DNA of 64,000 nt from Streptomyces fagopyri (GCF_009498275.1 NZ_CP045643.1:434001-498000), one strand, 5' to 3'. Shown: positions 40,801-49,721, counted from the stretch's first letter. Notes: generated from the letters alone by a model not told the origin. Translations and numbers: made by a program.

Positions 40801-41521
40801 CGATCTGCGGTACGGACTGTTCGAGGTCGACGTGGGCCAGGCCGTTGAGCCAGACCTTCTTGACTCCGGCCAGGGAACCGGTCGAGCGGGCGGTGGCCGG
40901 CGTGGAAGCCGTCTTGCCCCGGACGTCGTGCCACCACCGTCCGCCGTCGGCGATGTTCATCGAGCGGCCGTTGATGCTCGGAAGGTTCCGGCCGCCGGAC
41001 GCGCCGGCCACCTTGCGTGTCCTGTCGACCGTGTCGGTGTAGGTGACGAGCACCGGCACCGTGTCGCCCTTGCCCGCCGCGACGAGCGTCACCAGCTGGC
41101 TCAGGTCGAAGAGACTCCAGTCCAGCAGCCCCTTGGCGACCAGCGCGAGTGCGTCGTCCGGCACGACGTACGCCTTGCCCTGGCGGGTGAGGGTGTGGAA
41201 CACGACGGGCAGTCCGTCGGCCCGTGGCGCGCTCTCGGTGTCGCGGACGACCGGCTTGCCGTCCTTGTCGACACCGACGTGCAGCTTGTCGCCGGTGATC
41301 AGCGTGACCGGGACGGACCCACCGGACCCGGCGACGGTCCGCGCCAGGTCGTCGGTGACCGCTTTCGGGCTCTTCGTCTGTGGGACGGCGGATGCCGGCG
41401 ACTTCCGGACCGGCTCGGTGGCGTGGGCCGTCGTCGTCGACACGAGCATGCCGAAGACGGTCAGACCGACGGTCACCGCGCCCCAGCGTCTACCGATGCG
41501 CGTTCGTGCGCTGGACTTCAT
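37868..41521 (-). CDS. Secreted S8 (subtilisin-like) serine protease, 1217 residues
   Basis: Signal peptide to about residue 35, a propeptide-like region with VPVTLITGDKLHVGVDKDG, then the subtilase domain. The catalytic triad is Asp261 (AVLDTGID), His297 (GHGTHVAST) and Ser470 (SGTSMATPH); Asn is present in AAGNSG. Beyond the catalytic domain are beta-sandwich regions and a protease-associated-type stretch around residues 860-990 (GKLVLLTP, AAAAGAGAVGVLVA). ATG at 41521 follows AGGAGA. Streptomyces relatives are often slightly longer, ending in a domain like that encoded by the next gene. Exported broad-specificity proteolysis is the likely job. Confidence 0.94.
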   Translation of the reverse strand: MKSSARTRIGRRWGAVTVGLTVFGMLVSTTTAHATEPVRKSPASAVPQTKSPKAVTDDLARTVAGSGGSVPVTLITGDKLHVGVDKDGKPVVRDTESAPRADGLPVVFHTLTRQGKAYVVPDDALALVAKGLLDWSLFDLSQLVTLVAAGKGDTVPVLVTYTDTVDRTRKVAGASGGRNLPSINGRSMNIADGGRWWHDVRGKTASTPATARSTGSLAGVKKVWLNGLAHVDLEQSVPQIGAPVAWERGYDGSGVTVAVLDTGIDATHPDVSASIVGQVDFTGSATGAKDGHGHGTHVASTVLGSGAASKGLRKGVAPGAKLLVGKVCDDAGQCPDDGIIAAMDWAAHSGAKIVNLSLGGDPTDGTDPMSQALNELSRATGTLFVVAAGNSGFIAQKVVAPGSADDALTVAAVDKSDAMASFSNRGPRIGDGAAKPDIAAPGVDIVAARAAGTTMGTPVDQYYTTASGTSMATPHVAGAAAIVAQQHPELTGRQIKTLLMDTSADLGHDLYAQGAGRVDLAAATNPRVVPKGNLNFGRLAHPHAPVTKKITYTNHGDEPVTLHLATPVSFADGRPAAAGMFTLDRDKVVVPAGGSAEVAVTLDGSVLGTDGAYGGYNGLLNARDDSGAIQLSSGIHTFLEAQKFPLTVNVVLPAGATDVHYGTATFTPVDDQVHLHAGPTLETGAGTVTEQLFRGTYAAQIPVTWRDAAGEWQQAQPMAPEIGLTKATTVTLDLRKAKRLSVQYPESTETYMVADSVNRVSATGQWTAGTVVSLGYNAREANWWVLPTGKVSTGTFTHDLYSSRTTPVVSMRTVGRGVPTSLSARYGTPDATLSETQMWLNDDGDPSFREASIPVPRLPVKGHLPVVDAGTGSAADLANVDVKGKLVLLTPTDICQASCDFPRLRDERVAAAAGAGAVGVLVAAPDLTSLGRPTDLDQCADGPKSCPAIQSYGPLPIVTVPYAQAESLIKRIKSDRSPVEVTLGGSAVPRVYAARYHDEGQIKPDTYRVAKDELDRVDLHFHAARPGDVHQLAWMQFLRTTPVASQVTLPRLATQQTLTTFVKRQSDAISRFTASWAERGADSFLTHNRSEANDLVLGGKDDIHWNAGPSVPGAVPQVRTKSGFSVGAGPCAGCRQGDTFYPTIYLTDSGGGRQALIGIVDDEMITHDFTDIPACGPTPSSTLPNLDYTCDFDLLNASGHEIERRTEHLPDQSYLTQ

Positions 41522-41958
41522 CTATGAGTCTCCTGTGAGAGGGATGACGGGGAAACAGGGGAAGGGTTTGGCGTGCGGATCCTCGGTGCGTCAGTGAGCG
41601 GGCTCGTCGTGTGTACGAGGACGCCGTCCCCGCCGGCGGAGTGGGTCGAGCGGCGCCTGGCACCCCGGGTTTCCGCGCTAGAGCGGTTCGTACTCGGCGA
41701 CGTCGTCGGCGCCGGCCTCACCGCTGCGAACAGTGGCGGCGCCCGCCGGGCCGGGCGGGGGTCCGACCGGCACCGGTTCGTCCTGAGGACGGGGTTCCGG
41801 GTCGGGCGGGTCCTCTTCGGACGCGGGTGTCGGCTCAGCGGGCAGCATGGCGACGAGTGTGCGTTCCGACCGGCTCCTGGCACGATCGGTCAGATGCGGG
41901 ATTTAATCCCGCCCCCCGGTCCCCGACTTTTCTTCGTCCTTCTCACAGCGGGCGGAAT
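41522..41958. other. Promoter region of the S8 protease gene
   Basis: No supported gene. It contains a short palindrome at 41896-41912 just after the LuxR-family gene; otherwise nothing notable. Confidence 0.45.
41896..41912. terminator. Short palindromic hairpin after the LuxR-family gene
   Basis: A 7-bp stem GCGGGAT/ATCCCGC with a 3-base loop, 46 bases past the stop codon. It could equally be an operator for the downstream protease gene. Confidence 0.5.
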
Positions 41959-44898
41959 TCACTCGTCGTACAAGGTCCGTTGGGGCTGCCCGACGACGAG
42001 ACCCGACTCGACGACCCTGACCGCGAGTGCCGTGCGCGAGGTCACGTCCAGCTTGCGCATCGCCGACTTCACCTGGCTGGCGATCGTCTGCACCGACACC
42101 ACGAGAGTGTCGGCGATCTGCCGGTTGGTGAGCCCTTCGACCAGCAGCCGGGCCACCTCCAGCTCGCGCGGCGAGAGCCTGTTGCCGTAACCGGGACGCC
42201 CGCGGCCGCGCGTCACCGCGAGGACGTCCCCTCCCCGTCCGGCGAGAAACAGGCTGATCCGCCCGGCGTCGTTGCGGGCACCGAGTTCCGTCAGGGCCTG
42301 CGCCACACTCGACAGCAGAGGCAGCCCGGCCTCGTCCCGGCCTTGCGCCAGCAGACAGCGGGCGGAGCGCTCACGGGCGAGCAGCGCGTCGTACGGGCGC
42401 GGCAGCGCCTCCCACGCACCGGCCGCGCGGACGAACAAGGCGGCGGCATCCGTGAGACGGCCGTCGACTTCCGCCAGGATCGCGCGGCAGAGGATCAGGG
42501 ACGCCTGTGGCGCAGGTGCGTCCCTGTCGCCCAAGGCCCCTTCGAGAGCGTTCACCACGTCGGTGGCAGGTCCGATGCGGCCGGCGGCGACCAGGGCCGC
42601 GGTGCGCGCCGGGGCGAACTCGACGGCACGGGACCACAGTCCGCCGCCGACGACCGTCCCGGCGAGCTGGTCCGTCAGACGCAGTGCCTCCTCGACGTCG
42701 CCGTCGCCCAGGCACAACTGGGCCAGCGCGGCCGCGGCCTCGATGCGCTGCTGGTCGTCGTCGCCCGCGAAACGCAGCCTCTCCTTCGCCGCCTCCCGGT
42801 CTCCCGAGGCGGCCTGGAGCAACCCCGCCACGAGGGATGCCTCGCACCGGTCCTTGAGCCGTACCCCACCGTCGTCGTCCACCAGACGCGCCGTCCGCTC
42901 CGCGAGTCCCGACCAGGCGCCGGTGAACCAGTCGAGGTGTGCCCGGGAGGAGGCGATGCTGTCGAGGTAGTCAAGGAGTTGATGGCGCTCGGCGAGGGTC
43001 CGGGCCTTGGCCAGTCGTGTCCGGGCCTCGTCGTAACGTCCCCAACGCGTCGCCTCCTCACCGACGTTCGTATGCCCTATCGCGACGATGGACGCCTCCT
43101 GCGGATCCAGAACGTCGTCCGGGATCTCGAGAGCCGCCGCCCATCCGGCCTCCTCGCCCAGCATGAGCAGCGCGAACGCACGCTCCACGGACAGGCGCAG
43201 CCGGTCCAGGGAAGCCACGGGCTGCGTCAGCGGCGGCGCCTCCTGGAGCCATCTCAGGTGCTCCGAGACCGGACGCGCGTTCCCCAGAGGCAGAGCCAGC
43301 AGAACACGGGCGCGCGCCGTCTCCGCCGACCCCGGCGACAGATGGGGCAACGCCGTGAGGATCTCGCGGCGGCCCGCCTCGATCTCGCCCGCCACCATGA
43401 GGACCCGGCCGACCTGGAAGCGGACCAACGCCCGCTCCAGGGGCGTGAGGGCCTGACCGGCGAGAGCCGAACGCAGCGCCTCGGTGATCGCCGAGTAGGG
43501 GTCGGAACCGGACAGCGCCTGGAACTGGATCTTCGTCACCAGACCTACGAGTACCCCGGCCGGGAGCGGGACGGTGGCGACCAGGCTGTGCAGCAGCAGC
43601 GCCGAGGTGGCCACGTCCCCGGACTGGACACACAGGTCGGCCGCCGCCTCGGTGTACCGGCACGCGGCCTCGACGTCACCGGCCAGCCGGAAGTGCCGTG
43701 CCAACTGCGCCACGGGGGCCAGCGGCCACCGCTCCAACACCCGGCCCGCCCGCAGGTGCGTGGCCCGTCGCTCCCCGGCCGGGATGGCGTCGTACACGGC
43801 GTCGCAGGCCAGCGAATGCCGGAACGACCACTGTCCAGCCCTGTCCTCACGCAGCAGGCCGTTGCCGAGCGCCTCGGCCGCCTGCGCCGCGAAGCGCTCT
43901 TCCGACAGACCGGTGACCGCGCGCAGGGTCGCGAAGTCGACCGGACCGGAGAGCACGGCGGCCGCGTAGAGGACGGTGCGGGTGTCTGGGTGGAGCCGTT
44001 GGACGCGTTCGAGCATGGCGTCGCGGATCGTGGGCGGAACCTCGATGCGCTCCAGCCGCCGCCGCGCCCAGCCGCCGTCCCGACGGATCAGATCGGCCCG
44101 GTCGTGCATCAACCGCACGGATTCCTCCACCGCCAGCGGTACGCCCTCGGTGCGTGCGTGCAGAAATCCAGCGAACTCCTTCGACACGTAGCCGCCGCCC
44201 AGCATCGACGAGACGAAGGAGACGGTCTCGGCGACATCCAGCGGTCCCGGCGTCAACCTGACCAGGTGGGCGTCGGACGGGAGCCGGGAGGCCAGCCGCA
44301 ACAGCAGGGACGCCGAAGGCACTTCGTCCCGCCGGAAGGTGAGCACCAAGCTCACCGGTTGCGGTCGGCGGGAGACGAGGAACAGCAGGAACTCGAGGGT
44401 CGCCTCGTCGGCCCAGTGGACGTCTTCCAGTGCGAGAAGGGCCACGTCGAGCCGGCCGAGGACCTCGGCGAACGCACGGAACAGCCGGTGCCGGGCAGAG
44501 GTGGCGTCCTCCAGCGCCTCCGGCGCCGGAGGCAACTCGTCGGCCCACTCGGGGAACAGAGGCCGCAGGGCCCCGCCCAGACCGCTCAGTCGCAGCCCGG
44601 CAACGTTGTCAACGCCGTCGCGCACCGCGTCCACCACCGCGCCGAGCGTGTACGGCACCCGCAATTCCAGGCAGGCACCGACCAGGGCGCGCCGCCCCCG
44701 CTCCGCCTCGGACGCCAGGAACTCCCGCAGCAGACGGGTCTTGCCGATGCCCGCCTCACCGTCGACCAGAACGACCACGGGGGTACGTTCGAGCGCCGAC
44801 CGGAGCGTATTCAGCTCACCGTCCCGGCCGACGAACCGTGGCGCGGACAGCGCCGGGAGCCGACCGTCATTCTTACGGGCCTCTCCAACCACCGCCAA
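41959..44898 (-). CDS. LAL-type LuxR-family ATP-binding transcriptional regulator
   Basis: A 979-residue regulator. An N-terminal AAA/NACHT-like ATPase has Walker A GEAGIGKT at residues 47-54 and a Walker B-like LLALEDVHWADEATLEF. A long helical, TPR-like middle follows. The C-terminal LuxR HTH is NRLSPRELEVARLLVEGLTNRQIADTLVVS with VQTIASQVKSAMRKLDVTSRTAL at about 905-965. The likely start is TTG at 44898 after GGGGGAC; an in-frame GTG two codons later is possible. Such large regulators often activate sugar or secondary-metabolite genes. It reads towards the S8 protease gene and may control it, but that is position-based inference only. Confidence 0.93.
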   Translation of the reverse strand: MAVVGEARKNDGRLPALSAPRFVGRDGELNTLRSALERTPVVVLVDGEAGIGKTRLLREFLASEAERGRRALVGACLELRVPYTLGAVVDAVRDGVDNVAGLRLSGLGGALRPLFPEWADELPPAPEALEDATSARHRLFRAFAEVLGRLDVALLALEDVHWADEATLEFLLFLVSRRPQPVSLVLTFRRDEVPSASLLLRLASRLPSDAHLVRLTPGPLDVAETVSFVSSMLGGGYVSKEFAGFLHARTEGVPLAVEESVRLMHDRADLIRRDGGWARRRLERIEVPPTIRDAMLERVQRLHPDTRTVLYAAAVLSGPVDFATLRAVTGLSEERFAAQAAEALGNGLLREDRAGQWSFRHSLACDAVYDAIPAGERRATHLRAGRVLERWPLAPVAQLARHFRLAGDVEAACRYTEAAADLCVQSGDVATSALLLHSLVATVPLPAGVLVGLVTKIQFQALSGSDPYSAITEALRSALAGQALTPLERALVRFQVGRVLMVAGEIEAGRREILTALPHLSPGSAETARARVLLALPLGNARPVSEHLRWLQEAPPLTQPVASLDRLRLSVERAFALLMLGEEAGWAAALEIPDDVLDPQEASIVAIGHTNVGEEATRWGRYDEARTRLAKARTLAERHQLLDYLDSIASSRAHLDWFTGAWSGLAERTARLVDDDGGVRLKDRCEASLVAGLLQAASGDREAAKERLRFAGDDDQQRIEAAAALAQLCLGDGDVEEALRLTDQLAGTVVGGGLWSRAVEFAPARTAALVAAGRIGPATDVVNALEGALGDRDAPAPQASLILCRAILAEVDGRLTDAAALFVRAAGAWEALPRPYDALLARERSARCLLAQGRDEAGLPLLSSVAQALTELGARNDAGRISLFLAGRGGDVLAVTRGRGRPGYGNRLSPRELEVARLLVEGLTNRQIADTLVVSVQTIASQVKSAMRKLDVTSRTALAVRVVESGLVVGQPQRTLYDE

Positions 44899-45300
44899 GT
44901 CCCCCCAGCCGACCGCGAGTACGCCGGCACCGACCTTATCCCCGGGAGATCATTCTGGGGGCGGCACGTCAACTTTCGCTCCGCGACGCCGACAAGGCCG
45001 TAAACCTGCGAACCTTGCTCCACGACCGCGCCCTTGGCAGAACACACCGGGAGAGAGCGGTTGCGATCCCGCGGACCGTGTCACCGACGATCCGCCGACC
45101 TCCTGCCGGCGCCCCGGCGGCAGCGGCCCGCCGTCGCCCTCGGACGGATGGAAGCCGCGCCGGTTCGCGAAGCCGGTATCCGTACTGCGAGACACGGAGG
45201 CCGACACCGTCCGCCGGGGACGGCCGTGGGGATCACTTGCGGGACAGCCCTCAGGTGGGCACATTCGGCTGCGCGTATGCCGACCACTACCCTGGACCGC
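44899..45300. other. Divergent promoter region between the LuxR-family and GNAT genes
   Basis: No supported gene or clear operator. The ribosome site of the LuxR-family gene lies at its left edge. Confidence 0.4.
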
Positions 45301-45834
45301 ATGCCCCATCATGATCATGTTCGACTGCGCCCTGTCTCCGAGAAGGACCTCGACCTGTTCGAGCGTCTCCACGAGGACCGTGCCGAGCTCGGAGACCTCG
45401 GCTTCTTCGGCTACCGCAACCCGGGGCAACTCCGCCGGCAGTGGGCCGAGCACGGTTTCCTCACCGCTCAAGGCGGACGTTTGACGATCGCCGGAGACGA
45501 CGACCGATTCGTCGGTGAGGTGCAGTGGCATGAGGTACTTCAGGGCCCGGCGTCACCTTGCTGGAACATCGGCATTTCCTTGCTCACCGCCGAACGCGGC
45601 AAGGGCTACGGCAAGCGGGCCCAGCGCCAGCTCGTCGAATATTTGTTCGCCCACACCAAGGTCAACCGGATCGAGGCATGCACCGAGGTGTCGAACATCG
45701 CCGAGCAGCACGCCCTGGAGTGGGCAGGCTTCACTCGCGAAGGCGTCCTGCGCGGCGCCTGTTTCCGTGCCGGAACATGGCACGACATGGTCATCTACTC
45801 AGTGCTGCGCGCCGAGGTCGTCGCCAAGACCTGA
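45301..45834 (+). CDS. GNAT N-acetyltransferase (RimJ/RimL type)
   Basis: A 177-residue acetyltransferase. It starts VRLRPVSEKDLDLFERLHED, has WNIGISLLTAERGKGYGKRAQRQLVEYLF, where the RGKGYGK loop is the acetyl-CoA pyrophosphate-binding Q/RxxGxG motif, and then RIEACTEVSNIAEQHALEWAGFTREGVLR, typical of the RimJ/RimL branch that acetylates N-termini or small molecules. ATG at 45301 starts the conserved fold; there is no strong ribosome site, and an in-frame ATG 24 bases upstream is an alternative. Substrate unknown. Confidence 0.9.
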   Translation: MPHHDHVRLRPVSEKDLDLFERLHEDRAELGDLGFFGYRNPGQLRRQWAEHGFLTAQGGRLTIAGDDDRFVGEVQWHEVLQGPASPCWNIGISLLTAERGKGYGKRAQRQLVEYLFAHTKVNRIEACTEVSNIAEQHALEWAGFTREGVLRGACFRAGTWHDMVIYSVLRAEVVAKT

Positions 45835-46259
45835 GTCTGCCGAACGGTGGATACGGCCCCTCCGTCGCGCCGGAACGTTCGCGACGGGACGCAGCGGTGG
45901 GTCGTTCGACGTGCAGGCGGCCCGTGAACGTCGCGTACGAGCCGACCGCGCGGACACCCGGCGGTCGCCGAGGGCTTGATGCACCCCGCCGTGCGACGGT
46001 GGACGAGCCGGATCCCGCGCTGCCCGCACACGGTCACCAGCCCGTCGTCCCCGGCGCTCCACGAAGAGCTGACCCATCTCCTTTGCGTCGCCGCGGCCGC
46101 CGCGCTCAGGGCCGGGATCACGTCGAGGCTCGCTATGCCCCTGCGTGACGGTAGGGGCGTGGATTTCCAGGGGCGGCCCGTAGCCCGCGTTCAGCAGCTG
46201 CCTCCACCGGGTCCACCCCCATCTGCGCGGCGACCACGCCGGTCGGGGGCAGGCTGGCC
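45835..46259. other. Gene-free stretch between two convergent GNAT genes
   Basis: Several overlapping frames without recognisable motifs; a decayed gene is possible but I cannot identify one. No convincing terminator was found. Confidence 0.35.
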
Positions 46260-47045
46260 TCAGGGGGACCAGATGTACGGGGTCGTCGTGGTGACGGCGT
46301 GCAGGCCGAGGCGGGTGAGGATCGGCGTGCTGTCGGCTGAGGCGTCGACGTAGAGGTAGGGGACCCCGCGGGCGGCGGCGAGTTGGGCCCGGTGGGCGAC
46401 CATGGCCCGGTAGATGCCCTGTCCGCGCCATTCCTCGAGCGTCGAGCCGCCCCAGAGACCCCCGAAGTCGACGCCCTCGTGGAACACCAGCCAGGCGGCG
46501 CAGACGACTTCGGCGCGTGCCTCGGCGACGAGGACCACGGTGTTCTCCGGGGCGTTCTCGATCCGAGCGCCCAGGTCGTCGGCGAGCCAACTCGAGTCCT
46601 CGCCCCAGACAGTGCTCTCCAAAGCGGCGATGCGTTCGAGGTCCGATCTGGCGGTGACACGGCGGAGGGTCACGCCGTCGGGCAGGACGGGGTCGGTGGC
46701 AAGGTCCGCGGACTGTCCGATGAGCACGGTCTCGGTGTCCTCCGCGACGAAGCCGGCGGCCGTGAGCCGGTCGGTGAGATCCGCGGGAAGATCATGGGCG
46801 CGCGTCTTCCATTCGAACGCCTCGCCCCGGGCAGCGTAGAAGTCACGTTGCCGCGCTATGAGCGTGTCGAGTTCCGCCCCGCGCACACCGAGGTCGCGCG
46901 GGCCCGTGACGAAGCCACGGTGCCACCCGACGACACGGGTCAACGGACCGTCCGTCTCTACGCGGACGCTGCCGCCAGGCGGGGTGACACCACGGAGCTG
47001 GGCGTCATACGCGGTGCGGAGTTCGTTGATCAGAATGTCCTTCAC
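46260..47045 (-). CDS. GNAT N-acetyltransferase, 261 residues
   Basis: A two-part GNAT protein. The N-terminal half (RVVGWHRGFVTGPRDLG, RQRDFYAARGEAFEWKTRAHDLPADL, LTAAGFVAEDTETVLIG) is a degenerate acetyltransferase-like domain. The C-terminal half carries the working motif VVLVAEARAEVVCAAWLVF, LWGGSTLEEWRGQGIYRAMVAHRAQLA with acetyl-CoA loop RGQGIY, then YLYVDASADSTPILTRLGL. GTG at 47045 is the first start; no strong ribosome site is seen. Probable acetylation of an amine substrate, unidentified. Confidence 0.88.
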   Translation of the reverse strand: MKDILINELRTAYDAQLRGVTPPGGSVRVETDGPLTRVVGWHRGFVTGPRDLGVRGAELDTLIARQRDFYAARGEAFEWKTRAHDLPADLTDRLTAAGFVAEDTETVLIGQSADLATDPVLPDGVTLRRVTARSDLERIAALESTVWGEDSSWLADDLGARIENAPENTVVLVAEARAEVVCAAWLVFHEGVDFGGLWGGSTLEEWRGQGIYRAMVAHRAQLAAARGVPYLYVDASADSTPILTRLGLHAVTTTTPYIWSP

Positions 47046-47385
47046 TGGAACACCGTACGGACCGGGTCAAGTGATTAAGCCGGTCGAAAGCACGCTGACA
47101 TGAAGGGTCGAGGTCTCTCACCCGGCCACCGGAGATCGGAATCAGGCGGCCTCTGCCGCTCCCCCGCCTCGATGGTCGGCCGCCCTTGGGTCGGACACCC
47201 CAGTGCCGAAGCACACCGATACCCCGGACAACGTGGACCCCTACGGTTTCAGGTCTCCGAACGCTGCTCGCCGGGATGCCCTGCGGCGGCGTGGGTGGGT
47301 GGCCGGACGGACGGGCGTGAACCGGATTCCCGTGAGACGGCAAGTACAGGTGAGAGGAGTTGTTCCCGCGACCAGACGGGCTCCT
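47046..47385. other. Gene-free region upstream of the decayed sigma factor
   Basis: Promoter regions for the flanking divergent genes. GAGAGGAG near 47352 is a ribosome-site-like stretch, but no gene starts at a useful distance from it. Confidence 0.4.
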
Positions 47386-47965
47386 ATGACTGACCTGCCC
47401 TGCAGACCTCCAACAGAGGTTCCCACCAACAGCGTTACCACCGAGGTCGACGAAGCGGCAGTGATCGCGGCGTCGTTGACGGAGCCGGAGCGGTTCGCTC
47501 TGCTCTTCGACCGCCACGCCCCACCATTCACCGTTATGTCGCGCGGCGGTTGGGCGCGGACGCGGCCGACGACGTGACGGCCGAGACCTTCCTGACGGCC
47601 TTTCGGATACGCGTCCGTTACGACGCCGGCCGCGCCTCCGTCCGTTCATGGCTGCATGGGATCGCGGCACGGCTCATCAGTCGACACCGCAGGGACGAGG
47701 TCAAGGCGCTGAGGATACTGGCTCGCGCCGGTCACGATCCGGTGGTGGCGTCCTGGACCGACTCCGCTGACGACCGTGTTGTCGCGCAAGGTTCCTCCAG
47801 GTCTCTGGCCAGAGCGCTGGCGGGACTCTCCCAGGGGGACCGGCATGCGTTGCTCTTCGCCTGGGCCGATCTCACCTGCGCCGAGATCGCCGATGCCCTG
47901 GAAATCCCCGTCGGCACGCGGCCGCCGCGGCCCTTGCGACATCCGGTGGCGTCGTTGCGCGACTG
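47386..47965 (+). pseudogene. ECF sigma factor, frameshifted and degenerate
   Basis: ATG at 47386 opens a frame reading AAVIAASLTEPERFALLFDRHAP, the start of a SigE-type ECF sigma factor. Between about 47520 and 47530 the frame breaks; the next frame continues HRYVARRLGADAADDVTAETFL, then RASVRSWLHGIAARLISRHRRDEVKAL, and a region-4-like ALAGLSQGDRHALLFAWADLTCAEIADALEIPVGT. The end (RPPRPLRHPVASLRDCLTG) is a degraded version of the usual VRSRLxRARxxLR. At least one frameshift and loss of the C-terminus make it non-functional. Confidence 0.8.
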
Positions 47966-47995
47966 CCTGACGGGCACTCCGACGGCGGACGTGAG

Positions 47996-48600
47996 GTGCT
48001 GTCCGCGAAGGCTTCCGCTGCCGCACTGGAGCTGGCGGCGGCCACCGTGGCGAAGAATGACGGCACCGAACCGTCGGCGAAGCAGTGGGTGTACGAGAAG
48101 AGCACGTTCCTCGACGGGAGCAGGCCCCAGACATCCGAGCAGTGGACCCGCTGGGACGGCACGGGGGACGCCAGGCTGCCCGGGATTCCCGGAGGGGGTT
48201 CCACCAAGGGGTTCGATCCGAACAGGCTCCAGGTCTGGTACGGACCCGACCAGGAGGAGAAGTGGAAGGAGCGGGGCTACGACGATCGCTCTCAGCGTCA
48301 GTTCTACCGATTCCTCGCCACTCTGCCGAGCGACCCGGACCAGATGATGCGACGGATCCTCAAGGAACATGCCATCGGCGCCGTCAAGGGCGAGACGCGG
48401 GCGGAACATGACCGGCGGGAGCTCAACGTCCTCTTCCGATCCCTCCTTGTCCCGCCGAAAGTACAGGCAGGAATGTTCCGGGCACTGACCAAGATCCCCG
48501 GGACTCCTCGACCCGAAGACCTACGCCTACCTGGGGAAGATCGACCACGTCGGCGGGAGGGTGACAACAACCCCTGGGAGGCAAAGGGCTTCTTCATGGG
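47996..48600 (+). pseudogene. CU044_5270-family protein remnant, partner of the sigma relic
   Basis: The frame KASAAALELAAATVAKND, QWVYEKSTFLDGSRPQTSEQW, then FYRFLATLPSDPDQMMRRIL and FRSLLVPPKVQAGMFRALTKIPG matches the C-terminal part of the CU044_5270 family, which in actinobacteria is encoded directly after SigE-type sigma factors and is membrane-anchored. The N-terminal part with its helix is missing, so the sigma relic runs straight into mid-protein. Near 48505 another deletion shifts the frame into LLDPKTYAYLGKID, the family's closing motif. Confidence 0.75.
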
Positions 48601-48828
48601 CGCCTCCGCTCCGACGAGCGTGATCCCTACCCATCGCCGTCACCGTTCGATGCCCCTCCGCTCCCCCGCACATGCGAGGTTCGCAGGCTCAGCCACCTCT
48701 CCGAACCAGCAGGAAGCCGTCGACGTAGAGGCTGGCCGAGTAGTCGACGGGGATGCCGCAGAAACCGGAAGGACCATCAGATCCCCCCGTTCCCGCGGCA
48801 CCCGGAACGCATCACTCACTCGGTTGGC

Positions 48829-49305
48829 TCAGCTGAAGACGAAGGGTCCAGGCGACTGGGCGGCGGTCGACGTGCAGGTGACGGTGATGCCGAAGATGAC
48901 CATCTTCAGCGAGCCCTTGTAGAAGTCCAGGCTGTCACCGATGGCCACGGTGCCGGGGAGCGGACCGACGGTGACCGAGCCGCCCGCAGGGATGGCCGGG
49001 TTCACGGCGCCGCTGAAGACCCGGTTGGCGCCGGTGGAGTTGGTCATGGTGAGCGTGGAGTTGATGGAGTTCGCCGACAGGGCGAGCGGAGTGGTGATGG
49101 CGGTGGAACTGAGGGTGACGGTGGCCGAGGTACTGCTCACCTGCGTCGCGGTCAGTGTGGCCGCTCCGCCACCGAACAGGCCGCAGGTGGCGGTGATGGT
49201 GGCGGAACTCGGAGTGACGGCCGCGGACGCGGAGGGCGCGAAGGCCAACGCCGTGGCGGCGAGGACCCCCGCCGTGAGTGCCGCACCTGAAGCTAATCGT
49301 TTCAT
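48829..49305 (-). CDS. Small secreted protein of unknown function, 158 residues
   Basis: A signal peptide MKRLASGAALTAGVLAATALAF ends about residue 28 (ASA-AVTP). The mature part is Thr/Ser/Ala/Gly-rich with two cysteines (ATCGLFGGG and TVTCTS) probably forming a disulfide, and beta-strand-like repeats such as ATVTLSSTAITTPLALSAN. ATG at 49305 has GGGAG upstream. No catalytic motif. I recall similar exported, cholesterol-esterase-region or adhesin-like Streptomyces proteins only vaguely and assign no function. A 7-base dyad lies about 90 bases upstream. Confidence 0.82.
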   Translation of the reverse strand: MKRLASGAALTAGVLAATALAFAPSASAAVTPSSATITATCGLFGGGAATLTATQVSSTSATVTLSSTAITTPLALSANSINSTLTMTNSTGANRVFSGAVNPAIPAGGSVTVGPLPGTVAIGDSLDFYKGSLKMVIFGITVTCTSTAAQSPGPFVFS

Positions 49306-49721
49306 GGAGATCGGGCTCCCTTCCCGTTACTGGGAATGCCATGTGGGAATGGCGACCCCGGACCGGGTGGGTGCGGACACACCGCGGGATCGAATCTGAC
49401 AGATCGTCAGATCTACAGTTCTATTGATGCGCAGGCGACGCGAACCGACAAGGTTGAAATTCGGCCTACTGCGCACGAGGGGGCGCGGGCCGACCGGACG
49501 GCCGGCCACGCCCACCGGGAGAGGAGATCGCGGGCAGAGGCCGAGGAGGGGGCGATATCCCGCTGCGTACCCGCCGGACGACCGTCGAGCGCCGCCGCGC
49601 GCTGTTGCCGTCGCCCCGGGCCGTACCCGCAGGAACAGCGCGGGCCGAGGTCATGGACGCGATTCGCCCGCCCGGTCGGCGACATGGCCTCAGCGGTCAG
49701 CGGCTCCCGAACAGGCGGCTG
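49306..49721. other. Promoter of the small secreted protein and gene-free remainder
   Basis: Apart from the dyad at 49394-49412, I see no supported feature. Confidence 0.4.
49394..49412. promoter_or_regulatory. ATCTGAC-N5-GTCAGAT dyad upstream of the small secreted protein
   Basis: Seven-base perfect inverted arms around five bases, in an AT-richer patch 89 bases before the gene start. The form suits a TetR- or MarR-like regulator, or a sequence overlapping the promoter. No regulator adjacent. Confidence 0.5.

Noticed and set aside
37862..41527. 1221-residue plus-strand frame opposite the S8 protease
   Set aside because: Mirror-image open frame in a GC-rich gene; no motif, whereas the minus strand has an intact catalytic triad.
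41611..45003. 1130-residue plus-strand open frame opposite the LuxR-family gene
   Set aside because: Antisense shadow of the regulator: composition is Arg/Gln/Gly-rich without domains, while the minus strand has clear ATPase and HTH motifs.
45835..46259. Possible decayed gene between the two GNAT genes
   Set aside because: No frame gives a recognisable family or continuous codon bias.
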